64,000 bases of DNA from Zhengitettix transpicula. Taxonomy: Eukaryota; Arthropoda; Insecta; Orthoptera; Tetrigidae. The stretch's first letter is position 1; the number at the start of each line of letters is the position of its first letter. Below, piece by piece: positions 33,450 through 45,044 of the stretch. The notes beneath the pieces are model-generated. The model saw only the letters and a program-made list of their open reading frames with translations, was not told where the DNA came from and did not search any database. The translations under genes were made by a program, and so were the position numbers. Where the stretch lies: the NCBI GenBank assembly GCA_037074705.1, contig CM073590.1, positions 7,146,001 through 7,210,000 of the forward strand, written 5' to 3'.

Positions 33450-34560
33450 TTGACTCCAAATCCGGAGCGAAATTCCTCCATACATGAGGCCTCAGGGAAG
33501 CTCAGCCTCAATTTACAATTAACAATTATTACATGGCCTAATTTAGGACTTCAAATGAAGAACGGATTTTATATATATAAATTGGTCAAGGGTTTAAAAT
33601 TTTTTCTCTTTGTGTCTTTAAAATTTATTTTGTAGAAATATAAATATAGAACTTTTTCCAAAACAATTGTTATTAAAGTAAATTTAAATTTGCCGATATT
33701 AAGCAACAGTGTAAATCTGAAGTCTAGCGACGTAGGCTTTGTGATAATCTACTTTTCCCGGACGAAAAAACATTTTACGTTAAAACAAAAATACAGATAA
33801 AACATTAAAAGAATATAAGAAATTTTTGTTTAACCTTCCTTTGGTAAATTTTACACTTTTACGTAAATATTATTTCATTTTATACGTATAGTATTAATTC
33901 CAAGTAATTCAGATCCTGGACGTCGAAGGAATAACAGGGATCACTTTCAAAAAACATTTATTGGCTGCTATAATAATAATAATTTTACCAGCTTTTAATA
34001 AAATATGTATCTCTTTTTCTAAAGGAATTATGTGGTTGTTTTTGCCACAAATAGAATGATAGAAATTATTGTTAGTTTTAAATACTTCAAGTTTGTCTCA
34101 CTGTTTTATAGTCCAATATCTCAGAGCATTCCGACGCAGCCCAGGCAATCCACACCGCAGCTCCTTTTCAGCAAGATGCCACTTCGAAATCCGTGAAACA
34201 AGCTTTTGCGATTTCGTAAAAAAAAGCAATATCAGTCTCTGCGATTCACTATTTCAGGGATAAAGATGTTTTTTTTAAAAAGAATATCTATGCAGAGATA
34301 TCACATTTCTCTCTGTGACTTCTAAAGGGTTTAAAATAAATAACAATTATAATTATAATTAATTCTTAACGGAAACACTGTATCACGTTTAAAAATTATA
34401 CTTATTATATTTTACGACGTAATACTATTTTAGTATTTTTAGTAAAAGACACATAATTTTCCAATTGAAAATTATTACAACTATATTCGTTGTCTTACCT
34501 AATACTGGAGTCATATATCAAATTAGAAACGTCCTACTTAGGGACAATTACAAATGGCGA
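33450..34560. other. AT-rich spacer
   Basis: No gene or repeat that I can support. Confidence 0.5.
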
Positions 34561-34569
34561 GTAATATTT

Positions 34570-34780
34570 TTTTTTGCGAATTTAGTTTAAGGCTCTGAGC
34601 GGGCGAATACGAGAGGATCTGATTGCGGGTATGCATTTGATGCAGTGAGGAATTGTAGCGCTCCCCTGTGACTTTTGACCCGCACAAAGCGGCAGGGAAA
34701 TGCGTTTCCTCTCCAGCGGGAGAGCTCTATAGTCACATCCCGACTCCCGACATGACTCTGTCGCTTTAAGCTACTTTCTA
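34570..34780. other. GC-elevated unique island, candidate regulatory DNA
   Basis: About 200 bases of GC-richer sequence with no open frame, including GATTGCGGGTATGCATTTGATG and a GTGACTTTTGACC box. Repeat-free by eye. Function unknown. Confidence 0.2.
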
Positions 34781-35083
34781 TGGCTTTGAAGTTTTTTGAA
34801 AGATACCCTCGAAATGAGCAGCTCTACTTCTGCACAACACATCTGACGTAATTTTCAATCATAGAAGCTTAAGGAAGGGGCGCATAAGAGCTTATTATTG
34901 CGGCATGTCTGCAGATACGCATTTTAATTGAAGAGAAATACGAAACATCATAAGAAACTTTCAAAACTTTTTCATGGTGTATGTGTAATCACAATATATA
35001 TTATTCTTTTATAGACTGTAGATTGTAGAAGTGTAATTCTGAAACAGTAATCCGTTGTAATGATATCAGAAGACACACACACA

Positions 35084-35094
35084 CACACAAACAC

Positions 35095-35143
<49 letters not shown>

Positions 35144-35152
35144 TATTCCAAA
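35084..35152. repeat. (AC)n(ATAC)n(TA)n compound microsatellite
   Basis: ACACACACACAC passes into ACATACATACAT and then a long TA run. Confidence 0.95.
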
Positions 35153-35764
35153 TTAATTTTACAAATAATATTTTAACAACCCTTTAAACGGAAACTTTTA
35201 TCTATGGATTAGTATATAATTATTCACGAATTCGTCAATTTGAAATACAGAAATTTATTAAAAACTAAATTTATATATTTTAGCCGCCATTATTATGTAA
35301 TTTTTATTCATATATGTCACGGCTTATTTATGACTATTAATTTTTTTAAGGTAACAGGCTACATGAGGGTAATCCACATGGTGGCAACTCCCCTTTAATA
35401 GCATAGGAAGGGATTTGAAAGGGGGGATGTGGAAGGGTAGAGGATGGTAGCCAAGGGTTAACTAGGGTCCCCGGGCTATATTTTTAAGGATCCTAAACGG
35501 CATTCGCCTAAAGAAATGCAGATCAAACCCTAGAAAAATCTGCATCTGGTAGGTCGGGCATTGAGTACTTGTCCAACGCCCTTTCGATAGCGGGAGAGGA
35601 GTTTGCTGTGGGGATGCAGCTGGCCGAATATTCCAATGGGAATAGAGGACAACTCTTACCGTATGCCCAAAGTCTGTGACCCCGGAACATACACCTCTCA
35701 CAACAGGCCGAGGTGCCTCGGATTGTGGGAACCTTAGTTCAAAAACTGAGAGGAAAAGGCATCC

Positions 35765-36305
35765 TTTTTTTTTTAGGGCAACAGGCTACATGAGGGTGAT
35801 CCACATTGGGCAACTCCCCTTTAATAGCATAGGAAGGGATTAGGAATGGGGGATGCGGAAGGGTAGAGTAAGGTAGCCAAGGGTTACTAGGGCCCCCGGG
35901 CTATGGTTTAAGGATCCTACCCGGCATTCGCCTAAAGAAATGCAGGGAAAACCCTAGAAAAACCTGCATCGGGTAGGTCGGGCATTGGGTACTTGTCCCA
36001 CGCCCTTCCGATAGCGGGAGAGGAGTTTGCTGTGGGGACGCAGCATTCCCTTCTGCGTGCCTCGACCAGTTTAGGAGGCAGCTGGCCGACTATTCCAATA
36101 GGAATAGCGGACAACTCTTGCCGTATGCCCAAGGTCTTCGACCCCGGAACATACACCTCTCAAAACAGACCGAGGTGCCTCAGCATGTGGGAACCTTAGT
36201 TCAAAAAAACCAGAGAGATGTGAGAGCATCCCGAAAGGTAGCCCCCGCCAGAGCTCTCTGGGAAGGTTCACCTGCGAGAAATCCTCTCGCAGGCTTACTT
36301 TTTGG
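35765..36305 (-). mobile_element. Family-2 retroposon, copy c, nested in copy b (full length ~540 bp)
   Basis: It is bounded by GGAAAAGGCATCC at 35752-35764 and 36306-36318, a perfect 13-bp duplication of copy-b sequence. The tail is T9-10 at 35765. Read on the minus strand from the right, the head holds CCTGCGAGAGGATTTCTCGC, part of a 9-bp-stem hairpin (36271-36293). GAACTAAGGTTCCCAC, GGCATACGG, the GGCGAATGCCGGG box and the closing ACCCTCATGTAGCCTGTTGC follow. This is the best full-length example. Confidence 0.9.
36271..36293. repeat. Hairpin in family-2 head
   Basis: CCTGCGAGA and TCTCGCAGG form a perfect 9-bp stem around a 5-base loop. Related stems recur at 36358-36411 and about 37760-37797, always at the head of family-2 copies. 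Confidence 0.75.
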
Positions 36306-36425
36306 GGAAAAGGCATCCCCAAAGGTAGCCCCTTTGTATTTCTCCTACAAGGTTCTGCCTGCGAGAGAACATCCCTCGCACGTATTGCCTGCGAGAGAAT
36401 AGCCCTCGCAGACATGACTCTTAAT

Positions 36426-37110
36426 ATATCTAGGGTCGTTTTATCGGGACTCAAAACACTTATAAGTGCAAGTGCAATTAATAGTAAATTTATATAAAAA
36501 TATAAAAGCATTGAAATCAATTTACAATAAGTTTTACTTAACTTTTCCTAAAATACTAACAATAACAAAATGGAATCTGACAGTATGAATATTATAAAAA
36601 TGTTTACTAAATATTTTAACAATATAATTGTGGGAACAGTCCTCGTACCACCTCACAAAATTTAAATATATTCTTTTTAACTAAAGAACAAAATTTATGT
36701 AATTACTTTTGCTTTTAAAATGGCCATAAGTTGCATTAAGTTGCACACACAATTCATACAAAACGCATATACAATATACTCTTTCGTGCAACATAGACGA
36801 TCAGTTTTCTGCGGGTTATTCACAGCTACTTAAAAATATTTTTCCTTACAACTCGTTTCTACTAAGGAAATTCTAAACAAACTTTTCCAACAGACTTTAT
36901 GAGGGCCTTTACTGACGAATCACTACAAGCTGACCTCCGCCAACAGAATCCACAATCAGAACCATGTTAATTGATCTTTATTTGCAGACCTCCACCAACA
37001 CAATTTTCAAGCTGAGTAGTCAATCGATCTTTACTAGATGATTTCCACTAACAGAGTGCCTAAATTTCGTCTTCCGATTCATTAGTCATGCCGCCGTCAA
37101 TAATACAGAT
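36426..37110. other. AT-rich spacer
   Basis: No gene or recognised repeat. Confidence 0.5.
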
Positions 37111-37114
37111 TTGG

Positions 37115-37344
37115 AACACTCCAATCTCCGCATTTTTATCTCGTTTTTTTTTGCGTTATTCTTATATAACGCCCTACTATATTCAACCTAAGGTGGCTTC
37201 CCTCCAATACAAAAAGGGACTGAAATTATACACCAAAACATCGGGAGAAACACTGTCAATCTCATTGACCCTGTAAAATTCGACTCAAATATAGGCCGTT
37301 TTGAGAGAAAGTAATAAAGCATGAAAATTTAGCCGGAGGGAATC
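37115..37344 (+). repeat. Fragment of the ~280-bp-unit repeat family
   Basis: GGGACTGAAATTATACACCA, ACATCGGGAGAAACACTGTC and TATAGGCCGTTTTGAG correspond to blocks in the 2-5.9 kb array (GGGGTTGAAATTATACAC; ACATCGGTAGAAACACTATC). This fragment provided the target for family-2 copy d. Confidence 0.65.
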
Positions 37345-37823
37345 TTTTTTTTAGGGCAACAGGCTACATGAGGGTAATCAACGTTGGGCAACTACCCTTT
37401 AATAGGAAGGGATTTGAAAGGGGGGATTCGGAAGGGTAGAGGAAGGTAGCCAAGGGTTAACTAGGGTCCCCGGGCTATATTTTAAGAATCCTACCCGGCA
37501 TTCGCCTAAAAGCAATTCAGGGAAAACCCTAGAAAATCCTGCATCAGGTAGGTCGGGCATTGGGTACTTGTCCCACACCCTTCCGATAGCGGGAGAGGAG
37601 TTTTCTGTGGGGACGCAGCATTCCCTTCTCCGTGCCTCGACCAGTTTAGGAGGCAACTGGTCGACTATTCCAATGGGAATAGCGGACAACTCTTACCGTA
37701 TGCCCAAGGTCTGTGACATACATCCCCTTCGTATCTCTCCTACAAGGTTCTGCCTGTGAGAGGCAATACCTGCGAGAGAATAGCCCTCGCAGACCTCTCT
37801 CCCTATTTTGGCCGGAGAGAATC
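37328..37823 (-). mobile_element. Family-2 retroposon, copy d, with 17-bp target duplication
   Basis: The body is 37345-37806 in minus orientation with its poly(A) complement TTTTTTTT at the left. The flanks TTTAGCCGGAGGGAATC (37328-37344) and TTTGGCCGGAGAGAATC (37807-37823) match at 15 of 17 bases. An internal deletion after CAAGGTCTGTGAC removes the GAACTAAGGTTCCCAC part. The hairpin-rich CCTGCGAGAG head is present. Confidence 0.85.
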
Positions 37824-39042
37824 AATACTTATCTTCCATAAGTAAGTATAATCTTCGTGGAGTAAGTAGCAGTTTAATTTTTCTTTTTTCCCCCAGCAAG
37901 TGAAATTCTGGAAAGAACATCCTCAGACCCACATACACTAATTTTTTCAATCTAGGTATAAATTACATTGTAAAATTTAGAAACAATAAAGAACATTTCT
38001 GTTGTTAAATCTGGTAAGGAACAGTAAGGGAAACACGATAAAGTGAAAAAAAATGCCCTCTTTATTCTCTTGGCGGATATAAAGTGATGGCATTAAGGCG
38101 GAAGTACATATTTCATTATTTTCATAATTTCATAATTTTGTATTTCGCATATTTCCAATGGTAAATTAATTTTTAGTTAGATACCGTCCGAAACCTAGTT
38201 GATTGAGAGGTGTGTGCTCAAGGCATACAGTTTAATAATATACGAAAGTATTAGAGGTGTATTACGAAATCCTATGCATTTTCACTAAACGCCGACAACA
38301 TTGAACAACTCTCAATTTAACAGTTTTCATCGCTTTAAATAGGAACAGAGAACAAATTAATTTTGAAACAAAGGGAACTCTGTGATAATGTCAGACGAAG
38401 CACTGTGTAAACATTAGCTGGCCTGTCTGTTTGAAGTACGTTTAAAATTAGAATGTCCGATAATTCCGCCGGCCAATACAGCCACATGTCTTTGTGAAGT
38501 GTAAACGCAATTTCCTACTACGTGGAATTAATATTAATGGAATGCGTCTACAGTGAGACATTGGTAGAGCAAGCACGGATCTGTGTCATTTGTCAAGCAA
38601 TTCAGATTCAATATTAAAGGGCAGATTATTAGTGAACGTGAAATCGGAGACATTCCCTGGTATCGAAATTTCACTGAATTACGTCGTGTTTAGGCAAGAC
38701 GTATGGGATAATAATCAAGACATGTTTGCAAAAAGGAATTACTAAGTTTATAAAGAAAATAAGGAAAATTTTGCTTGTAATAACACACAATCTACAGTTG
38801 AGAACGAACGTAGGTAATGAGAATGAACATCATTTAAGGTGAAAGTGTGAGTCATTGAATGAAAGTCAGACTGCCGCAACTAAGAATAAATTAATGGATT
38901 TACGGATACTTGCTAAACCAGCGTTGCATCATTGAATCTGGTCAGTTCCACGTTCGGCTCTTCATGTGCAGATATGCGCACATCCTCGTTGATGCAGCAT
39001 TCGGTGCTAAATAGTACTCGGCCAAGAATTAAAACTACAAGA
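37824..39042. other. Unassigned spacer, partly GC-elevated
   Basis: No gene supported. The stretch 38440-38700 looks unique and moderately GC-rich with several AATTA/ATTAAT cores; it may be regulatory but no firm signal is seen. Confidence 0.35.
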
Positions 39043-40330
39043 GTATAGCTCGAGAGGTTTAAGATTTCATGTCCACCAAAGATGCGCAGTCGTCCTCTCC
39101 CCTTAGGATGTAGCGGGGGTAACGAAGAGCTCAGTTTAACACGATTCTTTGTTGCGACAACTAGGAACTGTTAATACTATTCTAAAAACATTGACGCAAA
39201 GAAATATATTGTACTCAGTGTACGTAAATTTAATCTTTATTTATGTTATGAAAATTTTTGTAAGTACTATTATCGGGTGTTCCGTTGCCTACAGTACGAA
39301 AAAGGTTTACTAAGCGGAAGAATCTAACAATCGGTAATCTATTATATTCAGCTTATTTCACAGTCTGCTATCCAGGCCTTCGCGTCTGACGAAAGAGTTT
39401 GGGACTTGTTAAATTTATAGGGTTCTGGGGTTCTTTGTTTATTCAGTTGCTGGGGTATTTCAAGTTTTTGTCGGAACGAATCGGAGATTTAGAAAGGTCC
39501 GAAACGTTAACATTACAACCTTGCTGTTGGCGTCTTTAAATTTCGTTTCAAATAAATTAGGTCCTAAATCATCTGTACAAAATTTATTAAAATTTAATTA
39601 ATGATTTTGTAAATTTAACTACATTCTAAGTCAGTTTATTGGATCCGTATATAACTCGCCTGCCAATAATTAACAATCTACTTGGACTAATTGTTAGCTG
39701 CAGATGTGAACAATGCGACCGTCCTGTAATGTGTCGGTTATGGTTTCTCTTTTGTTGTTGTATTGTTCTGGGTAAAGTTAAGAAATCAATTAATTGTTAC
39801 AAAACGTCACAAAAATTTGTTTGGTTGTGGAAATCTAGAGAAGCAATCGCGTGGATCTGTTGCATGAAAAAAATAGAAAAAAAATATATATTTCTTATCA
39901 AAGATTTAATCCGACATTAAACGAACGGTAAAGAAATGGCGACCTAAATTCAAACACACAATTTTCTTACAATTTTGCAACCTACTCCTTCCATTTCGTA
40001 TCTTCAATCACTTATTAACCTGCTATGCACAATATTCCTTTTCCTTATTCATTTGCACTTTATAGAAAATGAAATAGCTTCATTCCACCAATATGAAATA
40101 ACTTTAATTCTAAAGTTTTAGGATAATCCGTAAAATTTAAGAGCTGATTAGAAGAGGGAGCCTGTTTATCCCGTTCGTAATGACACAATGAATGTTTTCA
40201 AAAATGGTAGTAGCGTCTCCCCAACAACTTCCCTAAGAGACGTTCTCCGCTGGCCAAACTCCCCTCCCATCATCTTATTTTTCCCTACTTCGCGCAGGTC
40301 GTACGCCAGGCTAAACCTCTCGAACTATAC
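39043..40330. mobile_element. 1.29-kb DNA element with 19-bp terminal inverted repeats
   Basis: GTATAGCTCGAGAGGTTTA (39043-39061) and the complement of TAAACCTCTCGAACTATAC (40312-40330) match at 18 of 19 positions. If TA is the duplicated target, the ends become TAGCTCGAGAGG..., fitting a Tc1/mariner-type insertion. The interior has no transposase that I recognise, so it is probably non-autonomous. A deleted relative lies at 30.9-31.2 kb. Confidence 0.7.
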
Positions 40331-40520
40331 GTCCTAGCACAAAATGAAGTAAAAACAACTACAGCGTTTACTCACAACTACAAATTATTTCGTTATGCGC
40401 TAAGGTTATTATCAAGTTTTCTTCTATCTGATATTTCAAAACTTCGTCTCTTTTTCGGGCACTCCGATAATCATAACCTTATGATAGATAATCTGACACT
40501 AAGTATACAAAAAGCCTGAA
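40331..40520. other. Short unassigned spacer
   Basis: Nothing recognised. Confidence 0.4.
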
Positions 40521-40529
40521 AGTGAAAGT

Positions 40530-40860
40530 CGGTTGGAGCGAGGTCCGGGCTGTAGGAAGGATGGTCGATGACGTCAACAGGTCGTGTGTTGTCGCGAAGG
40601 GAGATGACGCTTTTGGAGAGACATTCAACATTTTTCCTCACCTAGGTGGCCTACAATTCGCCTCTGACGAGGAGATGAAACACTTCGCGACATAGTGGCT
40701 GAACTTACAAGGACAGAATTTTTAGTTGGAGGGAATGTTTAAACTCATCCCACGAAGCGACAAGTGCCTAAACCGGTATGGAAACTATGTCGAAAAATTG
40801 TCTCCTGAAAGTAATATCTGGTGGGTGTATTTCCTGTTTGAAATAAAATGTACACGTTTC
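40530..40860. pseudogene. Mariner transposase relic with an internal inversion
   Basis: On the plus strand PHLGGLQFASDEEMK (about 40638-40682), then W-L-N, EFLVGGNV (about 40720) and KPVWKLCRKIV (about 40770-40805) follow the C-terminal order of mariner transposases, with stops in between. The part that should lie just before it, the DDD-region motif YSPDLAPTD, is found instead on the minus strand (complement of about 40530-40556). The end of the gene has therefore been flipped or joined from two copies. It is non-functional. Confidence 0.7.
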
Positions 40861-41350
40861 ACTGCAGGCTTTCTAATATTATTTTCTGCTCACTCGTCGT
40901 AGCTTCGCATCCAGCAATTATTTCTCTGATCGTGTGTTAATGTTTTTTTTTCAAATTTGGTCGGGAAATACCTTAAATCGAAGAAAGTGCCGTCTGTCCG
41001 AACAAATAACATTAAAGTTAATTAAAGTGCAGACTTTGCTGACCCACGATGCGCATAGTGTATGTTCTGCAACCATTAAAACCTTCATATAATTTGATTT
41101 GAAATTCACTTTAATTACCACTTGTTGACGCAGGTATAAATTTTATAAGTTTGATGTATTTCTCTCTCCTTTTCGTGTTTAGAGGATATTTGAATGATTT
41201 AAGAGTTTGTTTTTAATTGAATAAAATAAGGTTAATTAATTCAAATTAAATTATAAAATTTATTATTTTACTGAGTATGTTTTTTACATATTACACATTA
41301 TAAAATAACTTGAATTAATTTTAATTTTATATACATATAACAGTTTAACA
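40861..41350. other. AT-rich spacer
   Basis: No gene or recognised repeat. Confidence 0.5.
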
Positions 41351-41351
41351 A

Positions 41352-41560
41352 CACAGACAGAATAAGGTCACTGCTTTAGGCGGAAGCTTTCGAATTTTTA
41401 ATTCAAATCATCTGTAAATACAACATTTGACATATTGAAAAGGAAACATAAATCAACATATAGAGAAAAAAATGTCAATGCATTTTATTTACCGATGATT
41501 ATGAAGTAAAGTTTCGAAAGCATCTGTCTAAAGCAGCGAGCACCTAAATCAGTCTGTCTT
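41352..41560. mobile_element. Foldback element with GCTTTCGAA arms
   Basis: ACAGACAGAATAAGGTCACT and GCTTTAGGCGGAAGCTTTCG on the left pair with GTTTCGAAAGCATCTGTCTA, AAGCAGCGAGCACC and AGTCTGTCTT on the right, in reverse complement with a few gaps. Inner AATCATC and GATGATT also pair. Arms are about 60 bp. Confidence 0.75.
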
Positions 41561-42205
41561 GTTTAATTATTAACTAATTCTGGTCCAGTTACCTTCAACT
41601 TAATATAAATAATAGTTTTTCACCGTAAACTGATTATTTTACTTCTGTTCACTATAACTTTTATTCACACACACTGTAAACCAGGAACTTAAAATACCTT
41701 TTCTTTATTACTCTATATTATGTACTACGCATAATTTAACTATGTTATCGTCTTCCTTTTCTGTTATATTAAACTCAGTTTTATCACATTTTATTACGAA
41801 TATTTTAACGAATAGTCTACCTATGTAGTAGCAAAGTAAAATTCAGTCTTAAACATTATTTCATTGAGCAAATGTCGTGTCGTATATACTTGTTTTTCAT
41901 ATTTATTTTACTAAACTCGGTTTTCTGTGACATAACATTCTGAATACTATTACATGGTTCTTAAGTATCCATTCAAACATAATAATGTATGAACTAATAT
42001 TTTTGTATCAATTACTTAATTGAAATAAAATATAATTATAATTGTTTACACTATTAGTATTTAAAGAGAATTGCTGTTACTATAAGTAATGTTTGTAAGT
42101 TTACTGATTAAAAAAGGTGAAAATAATCCTTCGTAATGCGAAGAACATTAATGAGTGAATATATGACAGGTTACCATTATGTTTCTAATATTCTGGCCAT
42201 TGCGA
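41561..42205. other. AT-rich spacer
   Basis: No gene or recognised repeat. Confidence 0.5.
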
Positions 42206-42209
42206 ATTC

Positions 42210-42545
42210 TTTCAGACTGTTGTTAGTATCGGCGTTAGTTGAAGTATATGGCCACGCACGTGTGTAATTGCAGCTAATAGGAACCTCTACACGGCTCTGT
42301 AGGCTGGAGTTAGAAAGAGTTAATGGCGAATTCAAAAGCCGATTACTGCTCGCTCCTGAACTGCGTGTGCATTCCTGGGAGATTTATTTTCCCGACCATA
42401 AGTGCGTCACTTACCAATTACGCTTCTATTTTAATTGAACGGAAGCAGATCAATTGGATGTTCATGTCTCTATTGCTAATAGACAAGTTTCATTAATCAA
42501 ACGTCTCTTTCGCTCCACAGGTCAATGTAAATGTTAACATACAAG
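42210..42545. other. GC-elevated unique island, candidate regulatory DNA
   Basis: Contains TGTGTAATTGCAGCTAATAG, AGTTAATGGCGAATTC, ACTTACCAATTACGC and TTTAATTGAACG: many TAAT/ATTA cores within 330 bases of otherwise non-AT-biased sequence, with no open frame. It would suit an enhancer bound by homeodomain proteins. This is inference from composition and motifs only. Confidence 0.3.
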
Positions 42546-42968
42546 CGACTAAAGGATTATCTGAAATTACATACTGATGCGTATATGTAGTGCGTGAACA
42601 ATTTCGATAGTAGACTACACACTTCGTACTTAATTACTTCCATTTACTACATTTTATCGACAAACAACTCTGTTTTCAAATTACAGATTGGTAGAAATCA
42701 TTTCCTGTTACGTATTTAAATGATAGTTCTTTTCCAGTTAGGGAAACGAATTGTCGTCTTTCTAAAAAATTAAATATATCCGTATTTCATATAATACCAA
42801 TATTAATTATACGGAATTACACAACTCATCGTGTCAACAAACGATGTGCAGTGGCCCACTGACCTGTAATTGTAGTTGGGTGATATATACCGGAGCTCAC
42901 TTTAACTCGAACACTTTGTAGTTTAAAAATAATTCTGAATACACCGAGGAATGTAAAAATATTCTGTT

Positions 42969-43092
42969 CTGCAATCCTTGTTGCTTTCGTCGGCCGACAA
43001 ACTCAAAAGCTGAATACTTATTTTATGCGATGTATCGTTCTTTCGGCTACTCCTTTACATAAATCACCTGACAAAAGCAGCAAGGATTGCAA
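42969..43092. mobile_element. Foldback element, 'CTGCAATCCTTG' type
   Basis: TGCAATCCTTGTTGCTTTCG (42970-42989) pairs with GACAAAAGCAGCAAGGATTGCA (43070-43091). The same words, in diverged form, occur in the larger foldback at 53.0-53.4 kb. Confidence 0.8.
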
Positions 43093-43252
43093 ATGTAATA
43101 GTTTAGATATTTCTGTTCGATGAATTACATACATTAATTATATTTAATCAATAGATATTATTATTATTTTACTCTCACCTATCCTCTCACAAACAAAATA
43201 ACAAATCTGAGGGGCTGGTCGGCCAAAATACATTTAAGGAATTTCCAAACTA

Positions 43253-43256
<4 letters not shown>

Positions 43257-43313
<57 letters not shown>
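43257..43313. repeat. (TA)n tract bordering family-1 copy H
   Basis: About 57 bases of uninterrupted TA, ending directly at TTGTAAT of copy H; a matching (TA)n lies at its other end (44277-44314). Confidence 0.95.
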
Positions 43314-43317
<4 letters not shown>

Positions 43318-44272
43318 AATATACAAAAGGGAGGTCGTTAATTAAATTAAAATTATTCAACTTTACACACAACAAATTTATTTTCAATACTTTAAACACA
43401 ATTACAGAATTAAAAATTATCTCAGGGTCTCTACTGGGTTTGATAATTGCGAATCATTTTATTTCTCAACTTAAACACAAATTCCAATTTAAAAGAGAAA
43501 AGATTTACTCATCAATTAACAATGACGAAATTTACTTGTCAGCGAAATTAAACTAAAAAAATAGATTCTAATTAACAAATTTTATTAAAAGGAGGGAACG
43601 AAATCTGACGTCTATCTTTTAATCAGGTTGAAATACTTGGTTGATTGTCAATTGTACTCACGGCTGCCCAGCATTCCGGGATACCTTTGATTTACGAAGC
43701 ACTATGACGGGTTTTTACACTTCTTTTAAACTCACAGATTCTAAATTTAATATTTTTAGATAAAAAATCAGGAACCAGGATAATTTTCTTTTCGTCTCTC
43801 TCTCGATTGACTTCTGCTACTTCTGTCCGGCTATGTGCACCATAAACTGTTTGTGTTTAGCAGGTTTCGTAGTTCTGCCCAAGTGAATATTTCGTCTTGA
43901 GCAAACTGTTCAGGGACCAATCAAAGCTGTTGATTGGTAATTATCGATGTTTCTCTGCAAATTTCCTTCGAATATTTGAAATTGTCTTGTCTATTTCAAC
44001 TCGACCAATTTCTGTCGTATCTGACTGCTCACTGCTTCTACATAACTTTACTTTTCAAAAGAATATCTCGTCTATTTTAATACGACCTGTACTTGACCAA
44101 ACATTCCAGCCAACTGAACAACCGTCTCGCAATTTTGAGCGCCCATACCTCTTCTGACAAAGGAAACCGTGCTTGGCTCCATTGTTGCTGTGTTCTGTAC
44201 CGCCGTCAGGAATAGATTTCTCAAACAATTTATTTTTTAATTTCTCAATTAATGTCTTAATTAATTGGCATT

Positions 44273-44276
<4 letters not shown>
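43314..44276 (-). mobile_element. Family-1 repeat, copy H (complete, near-identical inverted partner of copy A)
   Basis: TTGTAAT at the left and ATTACAA at the right, both followed by long (TA)n. Length is 963 bp. CGAAATCTGAC (43599-43609) and ACTCACGG (about 43657) are the complements of the family block and donor-like site. It matches 1-860 closely over its whole length, making A and H the youngest pair seen here. Open frames inside are short and unlike any protein I know. Confidence 0.8.
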
Positions 44277-44314
<38 letters not shown>

Positions 44315-44318
<4 letters not shown>

Positions 44319-44780
44319 CCTATCCAGAGGGGTCTGGAGGAGACTACCTTTGGGGATGTCTTTTCATCTCTCTGGTTTCTTCAACTAAGGTTCCCACAAA
44401 CATAGGCACCTCATCCTGTTTCGAAAGGTGTATGTTCCGTGGTCTGCAATAAGAGTTGTTCTCTGTTCCCATTGTAATAGTGGGCCAGCTGCCTCATAAA
44501 CTGGTCGGTGCGCGGAGAAGAGAATGCTACGTCCATACGGAAAACCCCTCTCCTACCATCGGATGGGCGTGGGACAAGTACCCAATGACCGACCTACCTG
44601 TATTACATTGCTTTGTCCTGCATCACTTTTAGGCGAATGCCGGGTAGGATCTTTAAACTATAGCCATGGGGCCCTAGTTAACTCTCGGCTACATTCCTCT
44701 CACTTCCACATCCCCCCTTTCAAATCCCTTCCTATGCTATTAAAGGGGAGTTGCCACCATGTGGATTACCCTCATGTAGC
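44315..44780 (+). mobile_element. Family-2 retroposon, copy e
   Basis: It starts with GAACCTATCCAGAGGGGTCT just after the (TA)n of copy H and runs through TAAGGTTCCCAC, GGACAAGTACC, GCGAATGCCGGG and GGGGAGTTGCCACCATGTGG, ending at CTCATGTAGC. The tail and any target duplication are not clear. It is more diverged than copies c and f. Confidence 0.75.
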
Positions 44781-45040
44781 ATATTATTTATTACACTCGC
44801 AGATATTGCTGTACACTACACAGAAAAGTTGTGCAGTATTTATTGGTCACTTATTTTTGTTTATTTTGGCTATTTATTTATGTAATTAGTTTTTTTCAAC
44901 ACAAACATATTGACTTTAATTTCAAAAAAACTTTTGAAATGATGAATGAATATTTTTACAAATATGCGTATAAACAATCAATATTATGTCTTAAATTGTT
45001 TTATAAATGATAAATCCACGGATTAAATGCATTCTTTAAA
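44781..45040. other. AT-rich spacer
   Basis: No gene or recognised repeat. Confidence 0.5.
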
Positions 45041-45044
45041 TATG

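Larger units (their letters stand above)
35330..36425 (-). mobile_element. Family-2 retroposon, copy b, interrupted by copy c
   Basis: The body is 35342-35764 plus 36319-36413. Poly(T) at the left is the complement of its poly(A) tail, so it reads on the minus strand. The flanks ATGACTATTAAT (35330-35341) and ATGACTCTTAAT (36414-36425) are a 12-bp target duplication with one change. The 5' head, after the interruption, contains two ~28-bp hairpin-forming units around TGCCTGCGAGAGAA...CCCTCGCA. It is GC-richer than its surroundings. No long conserved protein is evident on the transcribed strand. Confidence 0.85.
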
